The notes: generated by a model not told the origin, from the sequence alone. A stretch of DNA of 64,000 nucleotides from an uncultured Verrucomicrobia subdivision 3 bacterium (GCA_903865745.1 CAIPKV010000059.1:1-64000); one strand, 5' to 3'. Positions 44,667 to 53,419 are shown, counted from the first letter of the stretch. Numbers and translations are program-made.

Positions 44667-45785
44667 ATGAAAATGCCGACTGACGCCATCCGTGCAGAAA
44701 TTCAGCAAAGCGGCGCAATTTCCTTCGCGCGCTTCATGGAACTGGCGCTTTACTGTCCCGAAACTGGCTATTACGAGACAAAAAAGGACACCGTCGGACA
44801 GGCGGGCGACTTCATAACCAGCGTCAGTACCGGCTGTTTGTTTGGCGAACTGTTGGCCTTTCAGTTCGCCGAATGGCTCCAAGAATTTAAAGTCTCAAAT
44901 CTTAAATTTCAAATTGTAGAGGCTGGCGCGCATGACGGCAAACTGGCGCGCGACATTCTAGGCTGGCTGCAAACGCACCGCGCAGAACTCCTTGCTGAGA
45001 TCGAATATGTTATCCTCGAACCGTCAGAACGGCGGCAAGCATGGCAGCAGGAAACCTTAAAAAGTTTCCCAAGCGTCCGCTGGTTCACCAGTTTTGATAA
45101 CTTAAAACTCAATACCCAAAACTCAAAACTGCAAGGAGTGCTGTTCGGCAACGAGTTGCTCGACGCCTTCCCCGTCCGCCGTTTTGGCTGGGATGCCAAA
45201 GAAAAAAGCTGGTTCGAATGGGGCGTGACGCTCACCTGCGATAAATTTACTTGGACGCGAATGTCTAATTCCCTCGCCCCATCGGACGGGGAGAGGGTGC
45301 TGCCATCTTCCATCCGCCATCTTCCATCCTCGCTTTTGGAAGTCCTGCCCGATGGTTACGTCATTGAAGATTCACCCGCCGCCGAGAACTGGTGGCGCGA
45401 AGCCGCAGGCATACTGGCGCGCGGCAAACTGTTGGCCATTGATTACGGCTTTGGCTTCGACGAACAGTTTTCCCCCAACCGCACGGGTGGGACGCTCCGC
45501 GCCTATCATAGGCATCATGTCAGCGATGATCTGCTGGCGCAGCCGGGGGAACAGGATTTGACCGCGCACGTCGATTTCTCCGCCATCCAGCAGGCAGGCG
45601 AGGCGGCGGGCCTACAGACAGACCAGTTTTGCACCCAGCCGCAGTTCCTCACGAGCGTCTTGCAAAAGGCTGTGACGGATAAATCCTTCGCCGCACTGGA
45701 TGCGAAGCAAGTTCGACAGTTCCAGACCCTTACGCATCCCGACCACTTGGGCCGCGCCTTCCGCGTCTTGGTGCAAACGCGCTGA
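44667..45785 (+). CDS. MidA/NDUFAF7-like SAM-dependent methyltransferase with repeat-derived inserts
   Basis: This 372-residue protein belongs to the DUF185/MidA family (mitochondrial homologue NDUFAF7, an arginine methyltransferase for complex I). It shows GAISFARFMELALYCPETGYYE, the SAM-binding IVEAGAHDGKLARDIL, LFGNELLDAFPVRR and GKLLAIDYGFG. Three stretches look inserted: 44895-44920 (AAAGTCTCAAATCTTAAATTTC style), 45097-45136 (AACTTAAAACTCAATACCCA style) and 45262-45335 (CATCTTCCATCCGCCATCTTC style). These low-complexity words match intergenic repeat styles and sit at variable loops, keeping the frame. Confidence 0.82.
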   Translation: MKMPTDAIRAEIQQSGAISFARFMELALYCPETGYYETKKDTVGQAGDFITSVSTGCLFGELLAFQFAEWLQEFKVSNLKFQIVEAGAHDGKLARDILGWLQTHRAELLAEIEYVILEPSERRQAWQQETLKSFPSVRWFTSFDNLKLNTQNSKLQGVLFGNELLDAFPVRRFGWDAKEKSWFEWGVTLTCDKFTWTRMSNSLAPSDGERVLPSSIRHLPSSLLEVLPDGYVIEDSPAAENWWREAAGILARGKLLAIDYGFGFDEQFSPNRTGGTLRAYHRHHVSDDLLAQPGEQDLTAHVDFSAIQQAGEAAGLQTDQFCTQPQFLTSVLQKAVTDKSFAALDAKQVRQFQTLTHPDHLGRAFRVLVQTR

Positions 45786-45820
45786 TTCTGTGGATTCTAG
45801 ATGCTTTGGGCGGGGGAAAT

Positions 45821-45926
45821 TAAAACCGGCGGCGGGCAAGCCGCTGCCTAATAATAATTCGGCCAGAAATTGGCTGAACCAATACAATTTTTAAATTCCG
45901 CAGCGGCTTGCCCGCCGCCGGTTTTA
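45821..45926. repeat. 27-bp perfect inverted repeat abutting the CRISPR array
   Basis: The arms TAAAACCGGCGGCGGGC... (45821-45847) and its exact complement (45900-45926) flank a 52-bp AT-rich loop. The right arm ends one base before the first CRISPR repeat, whose GTTTTG start supplies a T run. It lies 35 bases after the midA stop, so it may terminate midA transcription and insulate or form part of the array leader. Confidence 0.85.
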
Positions 45927-48008
45927 GTTTTGCCTTCCCCCCAGAAGTGCATCGGATAAAATGATGCTGAGTGGCACTCATGAGAACTCGAGGTTTTGCC
46001 TTCCCCCCAGAAGTGCATCGGATAAAATGAGGCCTTTCAGTTCAGCTTCCACGAACTCGTTTTGCCTTCCCCCCAGAAGTGCATCGGATAAAATAGCATC
46101 GAGCTGTTCCGCGTCTGGGTGAACGTTTTGCCTTCCCCCCAGAAGTGCATCGGATAAAATCTAGTTTCTCAGGACCCGGAAAAGGTCGATGTTTTGCCTT
46201 CCCCCCAGAAGTGCATCGGATAAAATGGGCAGGCCGTCGGCGCGGACGCATTTGAGGTTTTGCCTTCCCCCCAGAAGTGCATCGGATAAAATCGCACGGC
46301 ACGAGCCTGCAAATCACCCGCGGTTTTGCCTTCCCCCCAGAAGTGCATCGGATAAAATTGACTGCCTGCAACTGTGAGTTGATTCCTAGTTTTGCCTTCC
46401 CCCCAGAAGTGCATCGGATAAAATACCATCTTCGGTAGAAACGGTGGACCCGTCGTTTTGCCTTCCCCCCAGAAGTGCATCGGATAAAATCCGACGGTTC
46501 GTCTGTCGGCGTCGTCACGCGTTTTGCCTTCCCCCCAGAAGTGCATCGGATAAAATGCAAACTGAATTTTACCGGCAGCGCAACGCGTTTTGCCTTCCCC
46601 CCAGAAGTGCATCGGATAAAATGGGGTGGAACATGGGATGTCTTAGGTATTAGTTTTGCCTTCCCCCCAGAAGTGCATCGGATAAAATGTATCGGACAAT
46701 GCTACCCGGAGCACCAACGTTTTGCCTTCCCCCCAGAAGTGCATCGGATAAAATTGCGGCGGGAAATTATGAAGCGGTGAAAGCGTTTTGCCTTCCCCCC
46801 AGAAGTGCATCGGATAAAATTGTTGCTCGCGACACCCCAAATGCCATCGAGTTTTGCCTTCCCCCCAGAAGTGCATCGGATAAAATGACCATATTGCGAT
46901 TGACGCCGGGGGTATGGTTTTGCCTTCCCCCCAGAAGTGCATCGGATAAAATGAGCTGGTGACGTTTGAGGCTGAGGGTCCTGTTTTGCCTTCCCCCCAG
47001 AAGTGCATCGGATAAAATTCCTGAATATCTGTTCCTGTCCGCATTTGCGTTTTGCCTTCCCCCCAGAAGTGCATCGGATAAAATCCTGTAACTGCGTTTG
47101 TGCTGGGCTGTGCAGTTTTGCCTTCCCCCCAGAAGTGCATCGGATAAAATCCCACAGGGAACGGGTCCGTACTGGACCGCGTTTTGCCTTCCCCCCAGAA
47201 GTGCATCGGATAAAATGCATTGGGTTCTTTCCAATCAGCTACGCCAGTTTTGCCTTCCCCCCAGAAGTGCATCGGATAAAATACGGCGTGGATCAGCCCG
47301 TGAGCACGCCGCGTTTTGCCTTCCCCCCAGAAGTGCATCGGATAAAATATCAAGATTGCGCCCGGATCGTAATTGGCCGTTTTGCCTTCCCCCAGAAGTG
47401 CATCGGATAAAATTAGAAGGTTGTTGTTGATGATGCGGCACCGGTTTTGCCTTCCCCCCAGAAGTGCATCGGATAAAATAAACCTTCCGCTGTTAGCAGA
47501 CCAAAAAACGTTTTGCCTTCCCCCCAGAAGTGCATCGGATAAAATTTGCAGGCGTTGTGCAGACGGCATCACGTAGTTTTGCCTTCCCCCCAGAAGTGCA
47601 TCGGATAAAATTGAGCTTTGATTCTGGCACCCGTCAGTACGGGTTTTGCCTTCCCCCCAGAAGTGCATCGGATAAAATTACCCTTCATTCCACTACTGTT
47701 CACCTCATGTTTTGACTTCCCCCCAGAAGTGCATCGGATAAAATTGGCAAGATTCTGCCGCATTCAACATTGCTGTTTTGCCTTCCCCCCAGAAGTGCAT
47801 CGGATAAAATTGCGAAGGCTGCACGATGAACCCAGTCCATGTTTTGCCTTCCCCCCAGAAGTGCATCGGATAAAATGTCGGCTCGGTGGTTTATCGGCCG
47901 GATGTGGTTTTGCCTTCCCCCCAGAAGTGCATCGGATAAAATAGCTTGCAAGATGTTATCGGCAATCCACACGTTTTGCCTTCCCCCCAGAAGTGCATCG
48001 GATAAAAT
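45927..48008 (+). CRISPR. Type II-C CRISPR array, 32 repeats and 31 spacers
   Basis: Direct repeats of 36 bp begin GTTTTGCC, contain a C6 tract and AGAAGTGC, and end GGATAAAAT. They start every 66 bp from 45927 to 47379, then at 47444, 47510, 47576, 47643, 47709, 47775, 47841, 47907 and 47973. Spacers are 30 bp except the one before 47643 (31 bp); all 31 differ. The repeat at 47379 has C5 and is 35 bp; that at 47709 has GTTTTGACTT. The tracrRNA anti-repeat matches plus-strand transcripts, so crRNAs are read towards the cas genes. Both variants lie near the 3' end, suggesting that end is older. Confidence 0.98.
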
Positions 48009-48012
48009 AGGT

Positions 48013-48042
48013 TTGTCAGAACCAGTTGATTTTGGTTATGTT
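48013..48042 (+). promoter_or_regulatory. Putative tracrRNA promoter
   Basis: TTGTCA (48013-48018) and TATGTT (48037-48042) are separated by 18 bp, giving five and four matches to the sigma-70 boxes, and would start transcription near 48049, a few bases before the anti-repeat. The -35 box begins five bases after the last CRISPR repeat. Confidence 0.5.
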
Positions 48043-48048
48043 AGTTGC

Positions 48049-48133
48049 AGTTGACGCACTTCTGGGGGGAAGGCTTAACTGAATATGAACCGAGTTGCCC
48101 ACTGTGCTTGCACACGGCAACTCGGTTCTTTTT
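48049..48133 (+). ncRNA. tracrRNA of the type II-C system
   Basis: A perfect 19-nt anti-repeat (48056-48074) is complementary to repeat positions 6-24, running across the G6/C6 tract. Two mismatched Us follow, then AAC pairing with the GUU at the start of the repeat, so the duplex has an internal loop as in known crRNA:tracrRNA pairs. After only about 12 nt comes a hairpin with a 13-bp stem (GAACCGAGTTGCC at 48087-48099 with its complement at 48116-48128) and TTTTT, an intrinsic terminator. The end touches the cas2 stop codon on the other strand. Start inferred from the promoter. Confidence 0.88.
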
Positions 48134-48479
48134 ATTCCCAAAACTCCACTTGGTTGGGGATTTTGGCGTTGTTTGCTCGCTTGCCTTGGTCGTAATTCGG
48201 CCCAATCACCGTCACGCTCTTGGCCCATTGCTCATCCGTGATATAAATCAGCCGCACATTACCTGCTTCCGGCACCATCTTTTCAATGATGCCAAGATGC
48301 TTGTTTAATTGCTCAAAATTCACGCACGGGCGCGCATAAACGGAAAATTGAATCATCAAAAAACCGTGGTCAATCAGGTCGTTGCGGAAGCGCGTGGCCA
48401 TCTTCCGCTCCTTGTCGGTCATCACCGGCAGATCAAACATGGCCATCAACCAGCCCATACTAAAAGGCGAATTGTTCAT
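48132..48479 (-). CDS. cas2: CRISPR-associated endonuclease Cas2
   Basis: This 115-residue ferredoxin-fold protein has the conserved MAMFDLPVMTDKERKMATRFRNDL start with the active-site-region Asp, and QFSVYARPCVNFEQ, typical of type II Cas2. With Cas1 it forms the spacer-integration complex. It lies 71 bases downstream of cas1 and its stop codon overlaps the tracrRNA terminator tract on the opposite strand. Confidence 0.95.
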   Translation of the reverse strand: MNNSPFSMGWLMAMFDLPVMTDKERKMATRFRNDLIDHGFLMIQFSVYARPCVNFEQLNKHLGIIEKMVPEAGNVRLIYITDEQWAKSVTVIGPNYDQGKRANNAKIPNQVEFWE

Positions 48480-48550
48480 CCGTTCCGTCCGTAGCAGCGG
48501 ATGTCAATCCGCTCATTATTCAGTCAGAGCCGACTCACGTCGGCTGCTAC

Positions 48551-49450
48551 TTAATTTACCGCCAGCAACGGCAGTTCCGGCACCCAGAACGGCTGCACGG
48601 AATTTTCCTCATACGCCCGCGCCAGCGAATTGGCCGAGGCGTCAATTGCATCCATCAATTTCAGCGTGTAAGCCTGATGCTGCACCCGCCGCTCGCGCAA
48701 TTCCGTGCCGACCTTTTTGGCCCACGCTTTCATGGAAACATCCGGCTCCAACATGAATTCCGCGAGCATCAATTCCACCGCCGGACGAAATGCCTCCATC
48801 AAGTCATACACCAGCGGTTCGGAACGGAAACGCGGCTTGTGAAACACGCCCAGTTGCGGCAGCAGCCCGTGAACCAGCAGGCCGCGATGACACAACGCCG
48901 ACAGCACCGCGTAACCGTAATTGAGCATCTGGTTCGGCGCGGTGTCCTCCTTGCGGTCGCGCCGGCTGGACGACCAGCCGATGGCCGGAAAATACAATTG
49001 CCAGTAACGCCGCGCGCAATTGCCCTCGTCAAACACCTCCTGCTTGAGCGCCAGTTCCAGGTGTGGCGAGCGAAGCTGCTTGTGCTGCAACACGCGCGAC
49101 TGGTTGAGCGTCTTGCCGCGCAACATCTCGTGCCAGAGTTTTTCATTCAGGCGTTTGGGCTTGGCCGTCTGATTTTGAAACGTCTTCAAATCCACCGTCC
49201 GCGCCAGCGGTGCCGTCCAGCCGCAGGGCTGATACCGCTCGTCGCAATGCAGCACAATGGCATCCGTCTCCAGCAGGCCGGAAAGAAAATTGGACGAGAT
49301 CGTCACCCCGCGCGCCGCGATGATGACCGCCCGGACATCATCCAACGGCAACCGCCGTTCTGCCTGCCCGTCCGCCTTGCAGGTGATGAAACCGCGTTCC
49401 CGGCCCAAAACCGCGCCGTGCTGAAAAACGTGAAGGATGTGGTGGCTCAT
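48551..49450 (-). CDS. cas1: CRISPR-associated integrase Cas1
   Basis: Cas1 of about 299 residues, the catalytic subunit of spacer acquisition. It contains the metal-binding Glu region DEGNCARRYW, the LNYGYAVLSALCHRGLL helix, and the His and Asp motifs in LPQLGVFHKPRFRSEPLVYDLMEAFRP. I chose the ATG at 49450 (MSHHILHVFQHG) eight bases after the cas9 stop; a frame to 49489 would overlap cas9. No csn2 or cas4 accompanies it, consistent with subtype II-C. Confidence 0.95.
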   Translation of the reverse strand: MSHHILHVFQHGAVLGRERGFITCKADGQAERRLPLDDVRAVIIAARGVTISSNFLSGLLETDAIVLHCDERYQPCGWTAPLARTVDLKTFQNQTAKPKRLNEKLWHEMLRGKTLNQSRVLQHKQLRSPHLELALKQEVFDEGNCARRYWQLYFPAIGWSSSRRDRKEDTAPNQMLNYGYAVLSALCHRGLLVHGLLPQLGVFHKPRFRSEPLVYDLMEAFRPAVELMLAEFMLEPDVSMKAWAKKVGTELRERRVQHQAYTLKLMDAIDASANSLARAYEENSVQPFWVPELPLLAVN

Positions 49451-49458
49451 AAATTTTA

Positions 49459-52400
49459 TTAGATTCGTTCGAGACCAGCCGCAACCCAAACATCAAGAGA
49501 CGCAACGACTCTGGTGTTATCTGCCAGAGTTAGTTCACCTATCATGTCCTTCGTAATAATTGTCCGAAGTGTCAACTCACAAGGCGGCAATGGTTTTTCA
49601 GCCACAATTCGTCGTTTCTGTTTGGCTTCGTTTCTTATGACGAGCTTATAGCTCTCCATCGGAATTTCTTTTTTTGTCCGCACTGGACAGTCGGATTGAA
49701 AGAATCCATAGAACTTTGATTTTCCACCAAGGGAATTTATTTTCTCACGCTTCTGAAATAACGAATCGTGAGGATAAATTGGCGCTACACACAATTCTCC
49801 AGCCGCATCCCAATATACAATCTGCCCCTTGTGTCCCTTCAATGCTTTGCGGTATGCACCCGTGCCGTCCTTCGACATATCTTTATATTCGGTTGGCTCA
49901 CCGACGTTCACTGTGACGAACAACACACGCGAACCACTGGAATCGTCTTTGCCTTTAAGGCGGAATTCCGCGCAGAACTTTCGCCATGCCACTTCATCTG
50001 GATTGGTTGTTAGAAATTCCAGCACCCTTTCTTGAATAATTGAATCGCGGATAGATTGAGACTGTTTGACAGCATATTTCAGATCGTAAACCGATTTGCC
50101 CGGCGTAGTGGGTTTCATTCCCAACAACACCAACTCTGCCCGCTGGACAATTACTTTTTTCCCGTGATCGGTTCGAGCGCCGTAAATGGTTTCAGCCAAA
50201 GCCGCCTTTTCAAAGCAAAGGTTACGTGGAACAACGGATGCGATTTCCTTTTCAAAAAATCCCTTGGCGTTTTGGTGGATGGGTTCGGGGAAGCGGAAGA
50301 ATTTTTCTTTCATCGCATCCCGCACCCAGCTTGGAATAAAACTGATCACCATCGCGTCCAACGCATGATGCCGGTCGTCATCACGATTTTTCTTTTCGGA
50401 TTCTTCTTCGGTTTTGGCGTTCGGATTCAGGACTTGATTGAGCGCATATTTGCGACGGATGCGCCCGGTGAGTCCGCCGGAAATCACCGTGACCCGCTTG
50501 TTTCCATTTTCATCCACGCCATTGCGCCAACCGAAATGCAAACCAACGATTGCTTGCGCGAGCTTGGCAATCCACGCGGTTTCCGCCAGCGCGGTATATT
50601 TGTCAGCAAGCTCGGCGGCGTTCAGGGCAACAAGCAGTTGCACTTTCTTGTTCCGTAAATGCGTGGCGCGTGAGCGGACGCGGTTGACATAGGCATCCCA
50701 CTTGTCCGGCATTTCCTGATGGAACCAATCGTAAGGAGTGCGGTCGGCTTTGGCTTCGTTGGCCTTTTGCGTTGTCAGCACATAATTAACCACGGCATCC
50801 GGCCCACCTTTTGACCGAGGAACAATGTGATCAATCTGGTATTCGTCTAACTTGGAAGGAACCAAGCCTTCGTTGGTGTAAAGACAGCAACCGTCTTGGG
50901 CGCGAAGCAGTTCCAGTTTTAATCCCGCCGATTTTTCTGTAGCACCAACGCTGGCGGCTTCCTCACGGGCTTTAATGCGTTCCTCGGCGCGTCTTTTTAT
51001 GAAGCTAAAATATTCAATCTTCGCTTTTTTACCCATGAAGTCTTCACGGACGAATTCCAGCACCACTTGGTCAGGCCGGGATTTTGTGGACTTTTCAAGC
51101 TCAAGAAGCCGTTTGTAAAACACGCCCAAACGATGCCGGACAATCGGATCGTTCTGCTGTCCAATCAAACGGGTGATGGCTTCGTCTGAATTGTTGGAAA
51201 GTTCTACCAGTGCATCCAACTGCTGGTTCGGAATATAAATCCCTTCCCAAGTATCGTTCTTTGCCGCCATGTCGCCGATGAATTTCAGGTCGGCTTCAAC
51301 CAAACCTTTGAGCGGGTCTTTATTTCCATTCAGGCGTGCGATTTCTTCCTGCAAAAACTCTGACGGTTTTTTACCGGACAAAATCAATCGTTTCAAAACT
51401 TCCAATGCCGGGCGGCAAAACCGGCTGCGGCCAGAAAAACGCGGTGACTCAATCTCATCATGTCCGGGCAATGGGATTGCGCCGATGGTGACGCATAACT
51501 TTTTCCACGCAGATTTTGTGAATTTCCAATCTGTGCGTTTTGGGTTTTCAAGAATGGCGCGAATCTCTTTCGCGGATAGCCAGCCGTTACCACCAGGACG
51601 CTGCACACGGAGATTTTTCAGCTTCATCAAAAAGGCGACTTCCACCGCTACCAACGATTTTTCATGCGGCTGGCCTTTTTCACCTTCGCGCAGTTTGCAA
51701 ACATTCAAGCGGGGAATCAAAGCACACTTGGCAATGATGCGGTTTTCAAAGCGTGGAATCTTTTGGCCGACGACACCTTGCCAGTCGGTTGCGCCGCCTT
51801 CGCGCAGCTTAAATTTCTCGCGCAGTTCCGGCTTGGTAGAGGCGTAGCTTTGCTGGGCGATGCCATAGAGCAGATAATCCGCCTTGCCCGCCAATGCCGG
51901 ATAATGTTTGGCCGCGCCCTCGACCATCTGGCGGATTTCAGCTTCGACTAATTTGCGTGGGACAATCTGGTTGCGCGTTGTCTTGGCGTGGCAATCACTC
52001 CGCAGTTTCAAATCATCCGGCTTCGTGGGATTCCATAACCCCATTTGGTAAGCATCGAAGTAGGCGGGGAAGTGAAATTCACTTTTGCCCGGAGCCATGC
52101 TTTCCAAGTCCTGTTCAAACTTGTGCATCCGCTGTTCTGTGCCGGCATCGTCATCGTCCGCATCTTTGGCTTTTCGTGTTTCGCGGGTTTTCCACGGAAT
52201 ATCTTTATCATAACCGCGCCGCTGAATCGCCGAATGAAATGCCTTGAACACTTGCCACGGCTCCAATTTTTCACCGCGCAGCAATTTGATCCGCAAAAGA
52301 CAAGATGTGTAACAAGTATCGTCGCCGGGCGCGGGGAACTCTTGCTCAAGGCGTTTGCCCGCCGGTTCGCCTGGTTTCCAATTTCCCGCCGCGTCGTAAT

Positions 52401-52674
52401 TGCGTCCGTGTAAAACTTCAACTCCCGCTTCCCGCATGACTTCATTCAGCCATCGTTCGCGTGCCTTGTGTGCCTCGCGGGTGCGGAACATCCGGCGGCG
52501 ACCGGCGGCGGTTTTGGTTTCGGCAAATTCCGCCGGGATGAGCAGGGAGGCCTTGTGCAGAAATTCGTTGCCGCACCGCACCGCCTCGCCGATGGAACCT
52601 TTGCCCAGGTCAAACGCCCAGACCATTTCATTTGAAGCCGGTTCCGGTTTTTTATTCAGAATGTAATCTTTCAT
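49459..52674 (-). CDS. cas9: Type II-C effector nuclease Cas9
   Basis: RNA-guided DNA nuclease of 1071 residues, within the usual II-C size range. Seen in order: RuvC-I with catalytic Asp22 (AFDLGKGSIGEAVR), the arginine-rich bridge helix at about 57-78 (AGRRRMFRTREAHKARERWLN), an alpha-helical recognition lobe, RuvC-II with Glu540 (VVLEFVRED), the HNH domain with His616 (YQIDHIVPRSKGG) and Asn630, RuvC-III with HHALDAM (His769, Asp773), and a C-terminal PAM-interacting region. All catalytic residues are present. RuvC-I reads SIGEAV where SIGWAV is commoner. The start is the ATG at 52674; a TTG two codons upstream is also open. Confidence 0.97.
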   Translation of the reverse strand: MKDYILNKKPEPASNEMVWAFDLGKGSIGEAVRCGNEFLHKASLLIPAEFAETKTAAGRRRMFRTREAHKARERWLNEVMREAGVEVLHGRNYDAAGNWKPGEPAGKRLEQEFPAPGDDTCYTSCLLRIKLLRGEKLEPWQVFKAFHSAIQRRGYDKDIPWKTRETRKAKDADDDDAGTEQRMHKFEQDLESMAPGKSEFHFPAYFDAYQMGLWNPTKPDDLKLRSDCHAKTTRNQIVPRKLVEAEIRQMVEGAAKHYPALAGKADYLLYGIAQQSYASTKPELREKFKLREGGATDWQGVVGQKIPRFENRIIAKCALIPRLNVCKLREGEKGQPHEKSLVAVEVAFLMKLKNLRVQRPGGNGWLSAKEIRAILENPKRTDWKFTKSAWKKLCVTIGAIPLPGHDEIESPRFSGRSRFCRPALEVLKRLILSGKKPSEFLQEEIARLNGNKDPLKGLVEADLKFIGDMAAKNDTWEGIYIPNQQLDALVELSNNSDEAITRLIGQQNDPIVRHRLGVFYKRLLELEKSTKSRPDQVVLEFVREDFMGKKAKIEYFSFIKRRAEERIKAREEAASVGATEKSAGLKLELLRAQDGCCLYTNEGLVPSKLDEYQIDHIVPRSKGGPDAVVNYVLTTQKANEAKADRTPYDWFHQEMPDKWDAYVNRVRSRATHLRNKKVQLLVALNAAELADKYTALAETAWIAKLAQAIVGLHFGWRNGVDENGNKRVTVISGGLTGRIRRKYALNQVLNPNAKTEEESEKKNRDDDRHHALDAMVISFIPSWVRDAMKEKFFRFPEPIHQNAKGFFEKEIASVVPRNLCFEKAALAETIYGARTDHGKKVIVQRAELVLLGMKPTTPGKSVYDLKYAVKQSQSIRDSIIQERVLEFLTTNPDEVAWRKFCAEFRLKGKDDSSGSRVLFVTVNVGEPTEYKDMSKDGTGAYRKALKGHKGQIVYWDAAGELCVAPIYPHDSLFQKREKINSLGGKSKFYGFFQSDCPVRTKKEIPMESYKLVIRNEAKQKRRIVAEKPLPPCELTLRTIITKDMIGELTLADNTRVVASLDVWVAAGLERI

Positions 52675-53419
52675 AGCCAAGCCACGTTTCCAGATTTCCC
52701 GATGAGATGTCTAGCCAAGGCTACGCCGATGCCCCGGCAGGTCAATCGAAATTGGGAGATAGGAGTACATCTATAAATGTAGTGCTGAGTTCTGAGTTCG
52801 AAATCGGCGAGTTTTAACTGTCCCTTATGTGGTCGATAGTGTCCCGTTTTATTTTACAGTGTCCCATTAACGGTCGGTTGGGAAAATTAAAACCGTCCCG
52901 TTCTGGGACGAAACCGGGATGTTAAAAATAAATTGAAGAAATCAGCGTTTATTTCACTTTTTAGCCGTTTCACAGCCGGTTATCGCTCCAAAACAACGGT
53001 TTATTTTGACTTCGCTGCGGTGTTTTGTTCAATGAACACGGTGTCATGTGACTTTACTGCCGGTTTTTGTGTCAGTGCTGCCTTTGTTTTTGATTTCACT
53101 GCCTTGTTAAATGATTTCACTGCGTTGCAAAATCATTTCGCTGCCTTGTTTTGTCATTTTACTGCGTTGTAAAATGATTTTACTGCCGGTTATTTTCACA
53201 TTACTGCGCTGTTTTGCCTCATTACTGCCTTTTTAAGTCATTTTACTGCGGTGTTTTCTTCCTGCACTGCCTTTTTGCCTCAAGCCGTCGTTTTTGCCGG
53301 CAAAACGTCGTTTGTGAAATTTTTCACAAATGTGGCATCGCTGATGCTCGTTATTATTTTACGCACAATTGATTGCCTGTCGGCGGTCAGTTGGATTCTT
53401 TCAGGTCTCTCTAAATGGT
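52675..53419. other. Intergenic region between cas9 and the Fn3-like gene
   Basis: About 745 bp with no convincing gene. It must contain the cas operon promoter on the minus strand. From 52818 three copies of [CG]TGTCCC spaced 21 and 20 bp (52818, 52839, 52859) form a mini-cluster, and 52952-53287 is filled by cluster D of 21-bp repeats. Short CTGAGTTCTGAGTTCG heptamer-like text occurs near 52785. Confidence 0.55.
52952..53287. repeat. Degenerate 21-bp tandem repeats, cluster D
   Basis: Sixteen units of 21 bp, clean from 53015 (53015, 53036, 53057, then every 21 bp to 53267), with pattern CTGC-[CG]-n-TGTTTT-n4-CATTT-[TC]-A. The plus-strand frame shows TALLNDF, TALQNHF, AALFCHF heptapeptides, but an in-frame stop lies inside one unit (near 53170) and the periodicity continues after it, so the period is a DNA-level property rather than protein selection. 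It sits between divergent cas9 and the Fn3-like gene. Confidence 0.9.

Noticed and set aside
46042-47972. Many long open frames with repeated FIRCTSGGKAK or FCLPPRSASDK peptides
   Set aside because: They are translations of the CRISPR repeats in several frames; the 66-bp unit is a multiple of three and stop-poor, so frames stay open by chance.
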